Shown here in pieces: positions 53,401 through 61,217 of a stretch of 64,000 nt of DNA. The DNA is from Pirellulales bacterium (GTDB taxonomy: Bacteria > Planctomycetota > Planctomycetia > Pirellulales > Thermoguttaceae). The stretch spans positions 62,001-126,000 of the forward strand of contig JAFGRD010000118.1 in NCBI GenBank assembly GCA_016935315.1, read 5' to 3'. Numbering within the stretch: the first letter of the stretch is position 1; each line of letters starts with the position of its first letter. The notes beneath the pieces are model-generated. The model ran no database searches. It was not told where the DNA came from and was given only the letters and a program-made list of their open reading frames with translations. The translations under genes and the position numbers were made by a program.

Positions 53401-53409
53401 TTCCTTTGA
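50404..53409 (+). CDS. flgL: Hook-filament junction protein FlgL, oversized
   Basis: 1001 residues, about three times the usual length. N-terminus (LDMFSLQMQLSTGHRFQVPSE; GRYLFTGTNT) and C-terminus (NFARAELGARQQGLDIMQQR; ISDFTGRQVAFEAALRATAE) are standard. The ~700-residue insert carries hook-IN-like modules (NGTHTSTIDLTSAETIGDVA; DVLNALNMSDAGVLAQINEN) and two or three Asp/Gly/Asn-rich repeats (LDPTDATNDGNGNVADAG; LDPADPAPNDGSGPVDPTDG). It is presumably surface-exposed at the filament base. Element copy H separates it from flgK. Confidence 0.9.
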   Translation: MGSVIGIPTTRVSDLFVRQRLLSQVQRDQLDMFSLQMQLSTGHRFQVPSEDADAAQRVIGLQRLLERKEQVQTNLTTNQSYLSATDTALSTISDSMAEVRAVALGVLGTIASDTQREAAAQQVRETMRQLVDAGNQQFRGRYLFTGTNTMIQPFGATESGAVEYSGNEGRLSSYSDIDLLFDTNLHGVEVFGALSDAVLGTVNLDPALTFDTRLCDLNGGQGIASGSIAVSNGTHTSTIDLTSAETIGDVAAIIHAHPPAGTTLDVQVTATGLVIQLNGAPGDLLTIKEVGGGTTAHDLGILTTTGVGAPVVGEDLDPILRGTTRLNSVLGTRATALVPSAGNDNDLIFEAPEVGTSFDGIEIDFLDDGSVVAAGNEVATYDDATRTLTVTVLTGKTQARHVVAAVQTAFDAGTVPITARLNPLDDRYGGIGPIEVPAPGVPAGTTGGGSGTRFDQDMGLQIVNGNRTHVIDFANAETIEDVLNALNMSDAGVLAQINENATGIDIRSRLSGADFMIGENGGATATQLGLRTFAASSRLEDFNYGDPDTGVGGIAAQPGTDFTIGAADGTTLEIDVSTAVTVQDVLDTINNAVDPNTGLTQTVVTAQLAAFGNGIELLDTSGAVGPLTVHREPPSLAAIRLGLVPEGQEDNSAAAPPQAATATIVSAAVRSNLVFTANHPGTEYNGVRVVFEDGGSPGVNFDQDAGTLTFGITAGVTTAADIIDTLNGSWASAHFSATLDPTDATNDGNGNVADAGPLPFAGGAPGTSAAAAVAFPGTDNDVILTAATGGDGTPWNGTNVVFSGVPGGPIGFASVPGTLTITYDSAGTTAQQVVANLMADVGFTANFTISLDPADPAPNDGSGPVDPTDGYAAPMAGGTETLVGADTNPLEVKGLFTALLRLEVALQTDDPLEAQRAIALLDEHTLNMNFARAELGARQQGLDIMQQRLETEEIDLKTAVSEDFDADLVQAISDFTGRQVAFEAALRATAEIFQMTLLNFL

Positions 53410-53419
53410 TGCGGCGCTC

Positions 53420-53522
53420 TATCGACGTCTGCGCAGTCGATGCGCGAGGACGACCAACGGGAGCCCGATTTTTCCGGTCCCCCGTTGGTCGGCCTGGATC
53501 GTTTTCGATGCAGACATCAACA
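53420..53522. repeat. Dispersed quasi-palindromic element, copy I (inverted orientation)
   Basis: Complete: TATCGACGTCTGCGCAGTCG, arms CGACCAACGGGAGCCCGA and CCCCCGTTGGTCGGCC, right end ATGCAGACATCAACA. It starts 10 bp after the flgL stop and faces the convergent ceramidase-like gene. Confidence 0.9.
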
Positions 53523-53589
53523 AGTCGGTCGGCGGGCGCCGAGAAGCAACCCTTCTTTCCTTGCCTCTCACTTGGCCGCGCGGCGAACG

Positions 53590-54966
53590 TCATTTCACCT
53601 GCTCAACCAGCCGGCCAACCGTGCCGGCGATCCGCTCTTCAATGTCGGGCGTCCAACGGTCGGTGGGCAGGCCGTAAACGTGAAACGCCCCGGCCTCGTA
53701 GCCGCCTTCCTCCCAGACCCGCCGCGACGGGATGTAGGCCATCACGTCGTTCGCGTAGCCGGTAACCCAGGTCGTGGCGCCGTAGGTTTGCTTGAAACGG
53801 AGCGAATAGTCGACCACGACTTCACCGCCGAGACTGATCCAGAGTTGGTCCTCGCCGAGCCGCCATGCCTGAACCGGATAGTGATGACCGCTCGCCAAGG
53901 ACTTCCCCTCGGCCAATTGCCGCAGCAGGCGCCGGGCGCGGCGCTGCTGGTAGACGTCCTTGTCCAGAGCGGCCTCGAGCTCCGGCTTGTCGAGCGTCTT
54001 TTCGTAAGGCAGCTCGATTAGCTCACCAGCCGTCCGCAGCCGCGGAGCCACCGGCCGAAGCGGCGTTCGCAGCGTTGCCTCCACCGCCGCGGCCAGCATG
54101 TCGCCGTATCGCTGACAGAGCCGCACCTCGCGCCGCGGCAGCGGGTTCTGATCGGCGCCGCAGCCGGCATGGAACATCGCCACCGCGCCCGGATGGCTCC
54201 GCTCCAGGGCGATTTGGGCGAATCCGGCGTAATCGCCCGACCACTCGTACTCGCTCAGCGTGGTGCAATGACACGCATAGCTGAACAACACGGCCCGCAG
54301 CTCCCCTTGCGGCGAGCGGACCGCCAGCACGGGCACGTCGTGATCGACGGGGCCGGTCAACTCGGCGCTGCGAGCGAGCAACTCGTCGACCTGGGCCTGG
54401 GGATTGTTGCGGCGGTTGACGCCGAAGTTCGTGCTCCCCTTGCCCGTCCGGAGCACCGCGGGGGTGAGCTGCGACAGGGCGTCGGCCACCGTGGCGACGA
54501 CCGTCTTCTCCAGGCGGCGGGAATAGGCCTCGATCAGGGCGACCTGGCCCTCGTCGAGCGGGTAGATGTCGTACAAGGCGTCGCGGAGCACCGGACCGCT
54601 GTGGGTGTGGGAAGCCGTGAGCATGATCTGGTGGCGATCCAGCCCGCACTGCGATTTCAGCTCCGCACAGACGGCCTCGTACATCGGCTGCGAAAACCCC
54701 AACAGGTCGCTGGTCACCACCACGGCCCGTTGGCCGTCGGGTGTTTGCAGAACCAGGACCTTCAGCCAAAGGTCGTGCAGGGTGCCCTCCGCCGGCCGGT
54801 CGCGCGCGCCGTAGCCGGCCAGCCAGAGCGGCTGCTCGGGCGTGATCTTTGCCTTGGCGATACCGGCCAGCCAGGTCGGCTCGGCAGCGGCCGGCGGCGC
54901 GCCGGGCGCCGCGGCCACGACGGTTCCCACGATCCAGATACCCAGCAACAGTCGTGCATGTCGCAT
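53590..54966 (-). CDS. Secreted neutral/alkaline ceramidase-like hydrolase
   Basis: 458 residues. Signal peptide (RLLLGIWIVGTVVAAAPGAP), then the ceramidase N-domain pattern: AGIAKAKITPEQPLWLAGYG, VVTSDLLGF, LTASHTHSGP with the zinc-binding His pair, FSYACHCTTL and MFHAGCGADQNPLP. The separate C-terminal domain of true ceramidases is missing, as in many planctomycete homologues, so an amidase or lipid hydrolase of unknown substrate is the safer call. The start at 54966 follows AGGAGGA; the longer frame is non-coding. Confidence 0.85.
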   Translation of the reverse strand: MRHARLLLGIWIVGTVVAAAPGAPPAAAEPTWLAGIAKAKITPEQPLWLAGYGARDRPAEGTLHDLWLKVLVLQTPDGQRAVVVTSDLLGFSQPMYEAVCAELKSQCGLDRHQIMLTASHTHSGPVLRDALYDIYPLDEGQVALIEAYSRRLEKTVVATVADALSQLTPAVLRTGKGSTNFGVNRRNNPQAQVDELLARSAELTGPVDHDVPVLAVRSPQGELRAVLFSYACHCTTLSEYEWSGDYAGFAQIALERSHPGAVAMFHAGCGADQNPLPRREVRLCQRYGDMLAAAVEATLRTPLRPVAPRLRTAGELIELPYEKTLDKPELEAALDKDVYQQRRARRLLRQLAEGKSLASGHHYPVQAWRLGEDQLWISLGGEVVVDYSLRFKQTYGATTWVTGYANDVMAYIPSRRVWEEGGYEAGAFHVYGLPTDRWTPDIEERIAGTVGRLVEQVK

Positions 54967-55069
54967 GCGATCATCCTCCTGAAAAGCCCTGGTTGTCGGT
55001 GACATACTCCCGCAGGAGTCGTATTCCCCGGGGAGCACCTGCGCGGGGGCAAGCCCCGCGGCTGGCGGT

Positions 55070-57103
55070 CTACGGCGTAGTGTTGCTCGTCCATAGGGGA
55101 TACCACCGGCCCAACTCGGCCAGCTCGGCCTTTGCCCGTTCGCCGGCGTTCTGGAACATCACTTGTCGCGGCGCCGCCAAGGCCGCAAGCTGCTTGATGT
55201 CGAAGGCCTCCAACAGGCCGAAGCAGAACAGCTCGGGCTTCTGGCTGACGGTCCAGTTCTGTTCGAGCACTTCCTTGAGGCTTCCCAGCGAGCCGTACAG
55301 CTTCACTTGGCCAATGGCCTTCTCTTCCAGGCCGACGGCGACCAGTGCAAACAGGCTCGACCGCGGCCCCACGGCCACCAACGTGACCGGCTTGTCGCCG
55401 TCTTGCCCGGCGGCCCAACGGGCGGCGGCGGCCACCTGGCTGGCCTGGATTCCCAGCGGGCGGTCGCCTACTCCGGCCACCAGCACGGCGTACAGCCAGT
55501 CGCCCTGCGCGATGTGCGACTCGCCGAAATAGAAGGGATCGACGGCAATCACGCGGTTGCCCGCGACCAACAGCCGCTGGGCCTCTTCCGCCAGACTCCC
55601 CCGCCCGTCGTCGGCCACCAGGATGACGGTGCCTTTCGACTCGCTGCGAGAGAGCTCGACCGCCGGCACGGTCCAGGCGTCGCCCATTTTCAGCCGCCAG
55701 AACCGGGCCGCGATGCCCGGCAGCTCCTCACGCCCGGCCTCGACCGCCGCCACCTGGTAGTCCTTCGCCCGCACAATCTCTCGCAAGGCGGCGCGGCGCT
55801 CGGTCCGCCACTTCACCGCAGCGGCCTTATCCTTGGGAAGCGCCGGCTCGCGAGGCAGTTGCTGGCCGAGGGCCAGGGCCAAGGTATGGAAGTCGTGGTT
55901 CGGCTCGGGCAGCTCGACGTGGAGCTGCTCCTGGCTCTTCACCTCGTCGTCCGACGGGATCTCCTTGGCGTCGAACCGGGCGTCGCCGGCGAAGAAGAAG
56001 TCGCCCAGCATGCGATACAGCGCCTGGCGATTGTCCAGCTCGAAGTTGTGTGTACCAGGATCGTCGTTGACGTGTGTGCGCAGCGCGTCGGGCTTGTCGA
56101 ACAGCTCGAACATGGGCCGGGCCGCCTTGACCAGCGGTCCCATCGCATAGCCCGACTCGAAACAGCAATCGTCCTTCGAGTTGTACGTCAGCAGCGTCGG
56201 CCGCGGCGCCATCATGGCCGTCAAGTGCGTGTAATCGACCAGCGTGGCCAGGTCGTTGGGCGTCTGCTCCGAGTCGCCCAGGTCTTTCAGGTGCCAAACG
56301 CGGGTACGAAAACTCGAGTAGCCGGCCACCGGATTGGCCAGCCTGACGCGCGTGTCGAGCGAGCTGAGCGTGATCGTCTGCCAGCCGCCGCCGGAGAGCC
56401 CGGTGACCGCCACACGCTCGGGATCCGTATGCTCCAGACTCAGCAGGACGTCGAGCCCCCGCTTCATGCAGAGGTAGAACGGCGCCAGGCCGCTGGCGCC
56501 GCAGAGGTCGAGCTGATTCATGCGGGCATGGGAGAAGCCCTCGGTGCGGAGCTGCCCCATGCCCAGCCAGCCGAGGTTCAAGGCGAGCATCCCGCGTTTG
56601 GCCTGGTTGATGCAGCGGATCTGCTTCGGCGGATACTGCTTGCCCAACGGCGTGTGCCCGTTGACGTTGAGGATCGCCGGCACCTTGCCCGAAAGCTCTT
56701 CGGGCTGGTAGAGCAGCGCGGGGATCCACATACCGGGCAGGGCCTCGTAGCGAAGCTTCTTGATCCGGTAGCCGGGCCCGCCGTCGATGGTGTCGAGCCA
56801 CTCGACCCTGGTCGGGGCGTCGCGCCATGCGGCCGCTGCGCCGCGATAGACGATCTTCTCCAACACGGCCGCACGCAGCCGCTGGGCCTCGGCCGCCCAG
56901 CGCTCGGCCGATTCGACCCTGGGCACGTCGGGCACGCGGGCTTCGCAGTATCGCTGCACTTCGGCCATCGGCAGCACGGGTCCGACGATTTCGTGTTTCA
57001 GCAGCTTCTCGATCTCGACAGGGTCGTCGGCCCGAAGCAGCCCGGCATACAGGGCACACATGGCGAAACAACCGGGGACGAGCAACAAGAGTCGGCGTGT
57101 CAT
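55070..57103 (-). CDS. Secreted tandem alpha/beta-hydrolase (acetyl-xylan-esterase-like)
   Basis: 677 residues from the ATG at 57103 (GGAG seven bases upstream), opening a signal peptide (LLLLVPGCFAMCALYAGLLRA). The first hydrolase lobe has the nucleophile elbow GLSGGGWQT and an acid/His region (NSKDDCCFESG; DDPGTHNFELDNRQ). The second lobe has a degenerate elbow (AVGPRSSLFALVA) and is probably not catalytic. Such two-lobe proteins in planctomycetes are usually annotated acetyl xylan esterases; the substrate is not shown by sequence. It is upstream of the ceramidase-like gene on the same strand. Confidence 0.8.
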   Translation of the reverse strand: MTRRLLLLVPGCFAMCALYAGLLRADDPVEIEKLLKHEIVGPVLPMAEVQRYCEARVPDVPRVESAERWAAEAQRLRAAVLEKIVYRGAAAAWRDAPTRVEWLDTIDGGPGYRIKKLRYEALPGMWIPALLYQPEELSGKVPAILNVNGHTPLGKQYPPKQIRCINQAKRGMLALNLGWLGMGQLRTEGFSHARMNQLDLCGASGLAPFYLCMKRGLDVLLSLEHTDPERVAVTGLSGGGWQTITLSSLDTRVRLANPVAGYSSFRTRVWHLKDLGDSEQTPNDLATLVDYTHLTAMMAPRPTLLTYNSKDDCCFESGYAMGPLVKAARPMFELFDKPDALRTHVNDDPGTHNFELDNRQALYRMLGDFFFAGDARFDAKEIPSDDEVKSQEQLHVELPEPNHDFHTLALALGQQLPREPALPKDKAAAVKWRTERRAALREIVRAKDYQVAAVEAGREELPGIAARFWRLKMGDAWTVPAVELSRSESKGTVILVADDGRGSLAEEAQRLLVAGNRVIAVDPFYFGESHIAQGDWLYAVLVAGVGDRPLGIQASQVAAAARWAAGQDGDKPVTLVAVGPRSSLFALVAVGLEEKAIGQVKLYGSLGSLKEVLEQNWTVSQKPELFCFGLLEAFDIKQLAALAAPRQVMFQNAGERAKAELAELGRWYPLWTSNTTP

Positions 57104-57272
57104 GGTCAGGCTCCGCGGGCAAAGGCAATCGGATGGGTCGGTCCAGGGCAGCAGTCTGCCAGGGGCATTATGCGTCGGTTGCCCGCCCGTCGCAACCATT
57201 TGGCATTTGGCCGCGGCAGCTTGACTTGCACCACCGGTCGTGCTAGGACCACCGGTAGAAAGGAGGGTGACC

Positions 57273-58247
57273 ATGAAAACTACCCGAGAATGGTGTGCGC
57301 CGAGGGGGGTCTCGGCAAGATCGTGTCTGGGGGCGCTGGCGGCCGGGGGTATGGCCCTGGCCCTGGTCGTGTGCTCCGGAGGCGGGCTGCAACTGGGCGC
57401 GGCCGAAGACGAAACTGGAGCCGCCGCGGGGCAGGCCGGCCCCGATTCGACAGTAGTTGTCGAAGGTTGCCTGATCGCCTTGGCGGACCAACGGGTCGTT
57501 GCCGCCGGGGTCGAGGGTCGGTTGGTGGAGCTTGCGGCCCGCGAAGGCGCGATCGTGAAAAAAGGCGATCCGTTGGCCCGGCTCGACGACGAACAGGCTC
57601 GCCTGGGTCTAGAGATGGCACATCTGCAACTCGATGCCGTCAAGGCCGAACGTTACGGCTTGCAGGAGGCCGAGTTGAAACTGGCACGGGCGGAGCAGCA
57701 ACTGGCCAGGATGCGGGCGATGGGTGAGAAGGGTCTGGCCACGGAGCGGGAACGCGACACGGCAGAGGCCGAACACCAAGCGGCGCGCTTCCGTGTGGCC
57801 AGCATCAAACACCAACTCGAGGTGGCCCTGAGAATGCGGGAGATCGAGGTCAAGGCCGCCGAGAGCGCGCTGCAACGGCACACGATCGACGCCGTTTGCG
57901 ACGGCACCGTGATCGAAACGCACCATCGCGTCGGCGAATGGGTCAGACCCGGAGATCCGATCTGCCGGATCATCCGCCTGGACCGCCTGCGGGTCGAAGG
58001 CACGATCGACGTCCGCAAGTGCGATCCGGCAGAAATCGAGGGCCGAGACGTCCTCATCGACATCAGGCGGGTCTGGGGAGAGTTCGAGCGCGTTCCCGGA
58101 AAACTCGCGTTCGTCTCGCCGCTGGTGGGCGAGCAGGGAACGCCGGGACATTGTCGATTCTACGCCGAGTTTGAGAATCCCAGGCAGAACGACCGCTGGG
58201 TCTTGCGGCCGGGATTGTCGGCGACGGTGACGATTCAGAGACCCTGA
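57273..58247 (+). CDS. HlyD/RND-type periplasmic adaptor protein
   Basis: 324 residues. AGGAGGG lies 7 bases before the ATG at 57273. Signal-anchor region (ARSCLGALAAGGMALALVVC), then a split biotinyl-lipoyl domain: first half VVAAGVEGRLVELAAREGAIVKKGD and second half IDAVCDGTVIETHHRVGEWVRPGDP. An alpha-hairpin coiled coil (LELARAEQQLARMRAMGEKG; ATERERDTAEAEHQAARF) separates the halves, and a beta-barrel domain follows. It normally bridges an inner-membrane pump and an outer-membrane channel; neither partner is adjacent. Confidence 0.85.
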   Translation: MKTTREWCAPRGVSARSCLGALAAGGMALALVVCSGGGLQLGAAEDETGAAAGQAGPDSTVVVEGCLIALADQRVVAAGVEGRLVELAAREGAIVKKGDPLARLDDEQARLGLEMAHLQLDAVKAERYGLQEAELKLARAEQQLARMRAMGEKGLATERERDTAEAEHQAARFRVASIKHQLEVALRMREIEVKAAESALQRHTIDAVCDGTVIETHHRVGEWVRPGDPICRIIRLDRLRVEGTIDVRKCDPAEIEGRDVLIDIRRVWGEFERVPGKLAFVSPLVGEQGTPGHCRFYAEFENPRQNDRWVLRPGLSATVTIQRP

Positions 58248-58257
58248 GCCCGGCCCG

Positions 58258-58677
58258 TCAGTCGCCGGCGGGATCAATCAGCTCCATCACCCAGCCGGGC
58301 GGGCGAATCGGCTTGCCCGTCGCGTCGGTGATCGCGTGGATCGTATGGCCGCAACAGACGGGCCGGCCCGTCTCGGCGTGTTCCACGGTGACGTCGAAGC
58401 GCATGCTCGCCTTGCCGGCCATCGACAGCACGGAGGTCATCTGCAGTTGGTCGTCGTACCGGGCCATGCCGAGATACTTGACGTAGGCCTCGACCAGCGG
58501 CAGCATCACACCCCGGCGTTCCCACTCGGCATAGGGCGTGCCCGTCGCCCGGCACAACTCGGTCCGGCCGCGCTCGAACCACTCCAGCGCGCGGGAGTGG
58601 TAGTACGTGCCCATCTGGTCTGTCTCGCTGTAGCGGATGCGCAAGACGTGCGTGTGTTTCAGCAGTGAGGTTCTCAT
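58258..58677 (-). CDS. Acyl-CoA thioesterase, YbgC/FadM hotdog family
   Basis: 139 residues. The family core is RIRYSETDQMGTYYHSRALEWFERGRTELCR, with the catalytic Asp in the ETDQMG loop. The later beta strands (QMTSVLSMAGKASMRFDVTV; GRPVCCGHTIHAITD) complete the hotdog fold. It cleaves short or aromatic acyl-CoA thioesters in the cytoplasm. The start MRTSLLKHTH at 58677 is chosen because the frame to 58854 is translated dispersed element (copy J). Converges with the HlyD-like gene with a 10-bp gap. Confidence 0.9.
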   Translation of the reverse strand: MRTSLLKHTHVLRIRYSETDQMGTYYHSRALEWFERGRTELCRATGTPYAEWERRGVMLPLVEAYVKYLGMARYDDQLQMTSVLSMAGKASMRFDVTVEHAETGRPVCCGHTIHAITDATGKPIRPPGWVMELIDPAGD

Positions 58678-58753
58678 TGCGGAATCAGGTGTTGTGTTTT
58701 CTGGTGCCGGGGCCTGTTGTCGGGCTGTTCTGGAAGTCTGCATTGGAAATGAT

Positions 58754-58855
58754 GATTGATGTTGGCGCTGTGAATGACCCAGGCCGGCCAACGGGAGGCC
58801 GGAAAAATCGGGCTTCCGTTGATCGCCCTTGCGCACGGACTGTGCCAACGTCAAT
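58754..58855. repeat. Dispersed quasi-palindromic element, copy J
   Basis: Complete copy in D orientation: ATTGATGTTGGCGCTGTG, arms GGCCGGCCAACGGGAGG and GGGCTTCCGTTGATCG, right end TGCCAACGTCAATG. Its right terminus provides the TGA stop of the glycosyltransferase gene. Confidence 0.9.
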
Positions 58856-59591
58856 GAAACCGAAACACGTTACGGACCCCGAGCCGGAGGATAATTCCCA
58901 GTGCCGCCAGGGCCTCCTTCGAGTCGATCTTCGAGGCCCCCCGCCGGCGGTCGATGAAGACGATCGGGACCTCGCCGAATCGGGCGCCCAGGCGTTTCAG
59001 GTGCCAGAGGATCTCTTCCTGGAACGAATAGCCGCGACTGCGGACGGCGTCGAAATCGAGCTGCGTCAGAAGCCCGGTCCGATAGCAGCGGAACGCGCCG
59101 CTGCAATCCTTGGGCTTCAGCCCCAACAGCCAACGGGCGTAGAGATTCACGCCGCGGCTCATGAAATGGCGTTTCAGCGACCAGCCCTCCACGCCGCCGC
59201 CAGGCACGTAGCGCGAGCCGATCATCACGTCGACCGGCGGGCCACCGGGCGGATCCATGCCGGCCAGCAGCGCGGGTAGATAGCGGGGCTGGTGACTGAA
59301 GTCGGCGTCCATGTTCAACACGTACCGATAGCCCTTTTCGATGGCGTATCGCATGCCGGCGATGGTGGCCGTCCCCAGTCCCAGCTTCCACTCGCGGTGC
59401 AGGCAGCGGACCCGCGGGTCTTCGGCCACCTTCCGGTCGCACCAATCACCCGTGCCGTCGGGCGAATTGTCGTCGATGACCAGCAGGTCGGCCTCGGGCA
59501 CGTTCTGGAAGATCTCGTCGACCAACGAGGGCAGGTTCTCCATCTCGTTGTAAGTGGCCACGGTCACCAGCGTCTTGTCGGCGTTGGACAT
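58851..59591 (-). CDS. GT2 glycosyltransferase, polyprenyl-phosphate mannosyltransferase type
   Basis: 246 residues, the size of single-domain dolichyl/polyprenyl-phosphate mannose synthases. Motifs: VATYNEMENLPSLVDEI, VIDDNSPDGTGDW (39-50), the metal-binding DAD (95-97, NMDADFSHQP), MIGSRYVPGG and the acceptor region FRCYRTGLL with SFQEEILWHLKR. It transfers a sugar from GDP- or UDP-sugar to a lipid carrier at the inner membrane; no C-terminal membrane segments. The start at 59591 opens the family start. The stop is in element copy J. Confidence 0.9.
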   Translation of the reverse strand: MSNADKTLVTVATYNEMENLPSLVDEIFQNVPEADLLVIDDNSPDGTGDWCDRKVAEDPRVRCLHREWKLGLGTATIAGMRYAIEKGYRYVLNMDADFSHQPRYLPALLAGMDPPGGPPVDVMIGSRYVPGGGVEGWSLKRHFMSRGVNLYARWLLGLKPKDCSGAFRCYRTGLLTQLDFDAVRSRGYSFQEEILWHLKRLGARFGEVPIVFIDRRRGASKIDSKEALAALGIILRLGVRNVFRFH

Positions 59592-59870
59592 CGGTTGGGA
59601 TTCCCTTCGGTTGCGCCGGCCGGAGACCTGCGCGGGCAGGGAGGCTTGCACGGATCTAGCGGAGATTGTAGCAGAACGCCGGTCGCGGACGAAGCCTGTT
59701 GCGCCGCGGCAAGCCCGGCGGCTCGCTAACCCGTGCCGGCGTAGCTGCGGCAACGGGTCGCGAACCTGTACGGCCGTTTTCGGGTCTCTACCGGAGTTGA
59801 CGAAGCCCTGCTATAATACGTCGTTTGCCGCCGACCGGCCTCGGACAGCCGTTCCTGCCCACCTTCGCCC

Positions 59871-61217
59871 ATGATTCGCCCCGCACGACCGCAGCCTCTG
59901 GTTTCCGTTGCGCAGCCGGCGACGCTACAGCCACCGACTGCCTACGGCTGGCCGTTCTGGATGGCTTACGCTGCCAACACGCTGATCATGGTGGCCGTTT
60001 CGTTGCTGTACCGCTACGCCGATTTCGTGACCCTGCTGGGTGGCACGGAACTTCATTTGGGATGGATCGTGGGCGTCGGTATGGTCGGCAGCCTGGCCAT
60101 GCGGCTGGCGCTGGGGGCGAGCATCGACCACTACGGGCCGCGAGCCGTCTGGCTCGGTTCGCTGACCCTGTTTGCCGCAAGCTGTTTCGCCCACTTGGCG
60201 GTCGGCACGTGCAACGGCCCGGCCATCTACCTGTTGCGCATCGCCTGGTGCTGTGCCGTGGCCGGCATCTTCGGCGCGACGATGACCTTCGTCTCAGCCC
60301 GGGCGTCGGTAGAACGCATGGCCGAAATGATCGGCATGCTGGGAACGTCGGGCTTTCTGGGTATGGTACTGGGCACCCAGTTGGGTGATTTACTGCTGGG
60401 CACCGAAACGATCTCGTGGTGGCAAACCCGATGGATGTTTGTCGTGGCCGGGCTGCTGGCCTGCGGGGCGATGCTGTTCGTCTGGCTGGCCACCCGGCAG
60501 CTCGGCCGGCCCGTGTGGCAGCCGCGCCCGCCGCTGGTCCGCTTGCTTCGGCGCCACCTTTCCGCCCGCATCCTGCTGGTGGGGATCGCTATGGGGATCG
60601 GGCTGAGCTTGCCGGGCACGTTCCTGCGGACCTACTCGGCCGAGCTCGACATTCCGCGCATGGGTCTGTTCTTCGGCGTGTACGCCCCCACGGCCGTGGT
60701 CACCCGAATCCTCACGCGGCGGTTGCCTGAGCGGTTCGGCACCACGCCGATGATCCTTCTGGGGATCGGCGGATTGGCGGCCAGCCAGCTGTTGTTGCTG
60801 GCGGTCCGGAGCGAGTGGCAGTTGGTCGTGCCGGGAATCAGCTACGGGTTCTCCCACGCGGTGCTGTTCCCGTCGGTGGTCGCCGCCGGCAGCAGCGCGT
60901 TTCCCCTGCAGCATCGCGGCCTGGCGACGACGCTGATGCTGGGCACCTGGGACGCCGGGCAACTGGTCGGGGCGCCGATGGCGGGGGCCATCGTGCATTA
61001 TAGCGGGCTGATCGGACTGCCTTCGTATCCGACCATGTTCGTCACGATGGCATGCCTGATGGGCGCCATCGGCGTCGGCTACGCCTTGACCGGCCGCCGC
61101 CGGTCGCCCCTAACGGCTACTTGCCCGCCAGCCCCCGATAGTAGTCGATCGATCGCCGCAGACCTTCCTCAAAGTCTACCAGTGGCTCATAGCCCAACAG
61201 CTTGCGGGCCTGAGTGA
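59871..61217 (+). CDS. Major facilitator superfamily transporter
   Basis: 448 residues with about 12 membrane segments. The MFS loop 2-3 motif appears as MRLALGASIDHYGPR (residues ~75-90) and its counterpart in the second half as VVTRILTRRLPERFG. The substrate cannot be told. The last ~35 residues (after YALTGRRRS) are low-complexity, encoded antisense to the 3' end of the epimerase gene over 101 bp; the natural stop may have been lost. No obvious ribosome site at the ATG. Confidence 0.85.
   Translation: MIRPARPQPLVSVAQPATLQPPTAYGWPFWMAYAANTLIMVAVSLLYRYADFVTLLGGTELHLGWIVGVGMVGSLAMRLALGASIDHYGPRAVWLGSLTLFAASCFAHLAVGTCNGPAIYLLRIAWCCAVAGIFGATMTFVSARASVERMAEMIGMLGTSGFLGMVLGTQLGDLLLGTETISWWQTRWMFVVAGLLACGAMLFVWLATRQLGRPVWQPRPPLVRLLRRHLSARILLVGIAMGIGLSLPGTFLRTYSAELDIPRMGLFFGVYAPTAVVTRILTRRLPERFGTTPMILLGIGGLAASQLLLLAVRSEWQLVVPGISYGFSHAVLFPSVVAAGSSAFPLQHRGLATTLMLGTWDAGQLVGAPMAGAIVHYSGLIGLPSYPTMFVTMACLMGAIGVGYALTGRRRSPLTATCPPAPDSSRSIAADLPQSLPVAHSPTACGPE

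Noticed and set aside
5912-58855. CRISPR array from the repeated palindromic sequence
   Set aside because: Copies are kilobases apart, diverged and not regularly spaced, with no spacers or cas genes.
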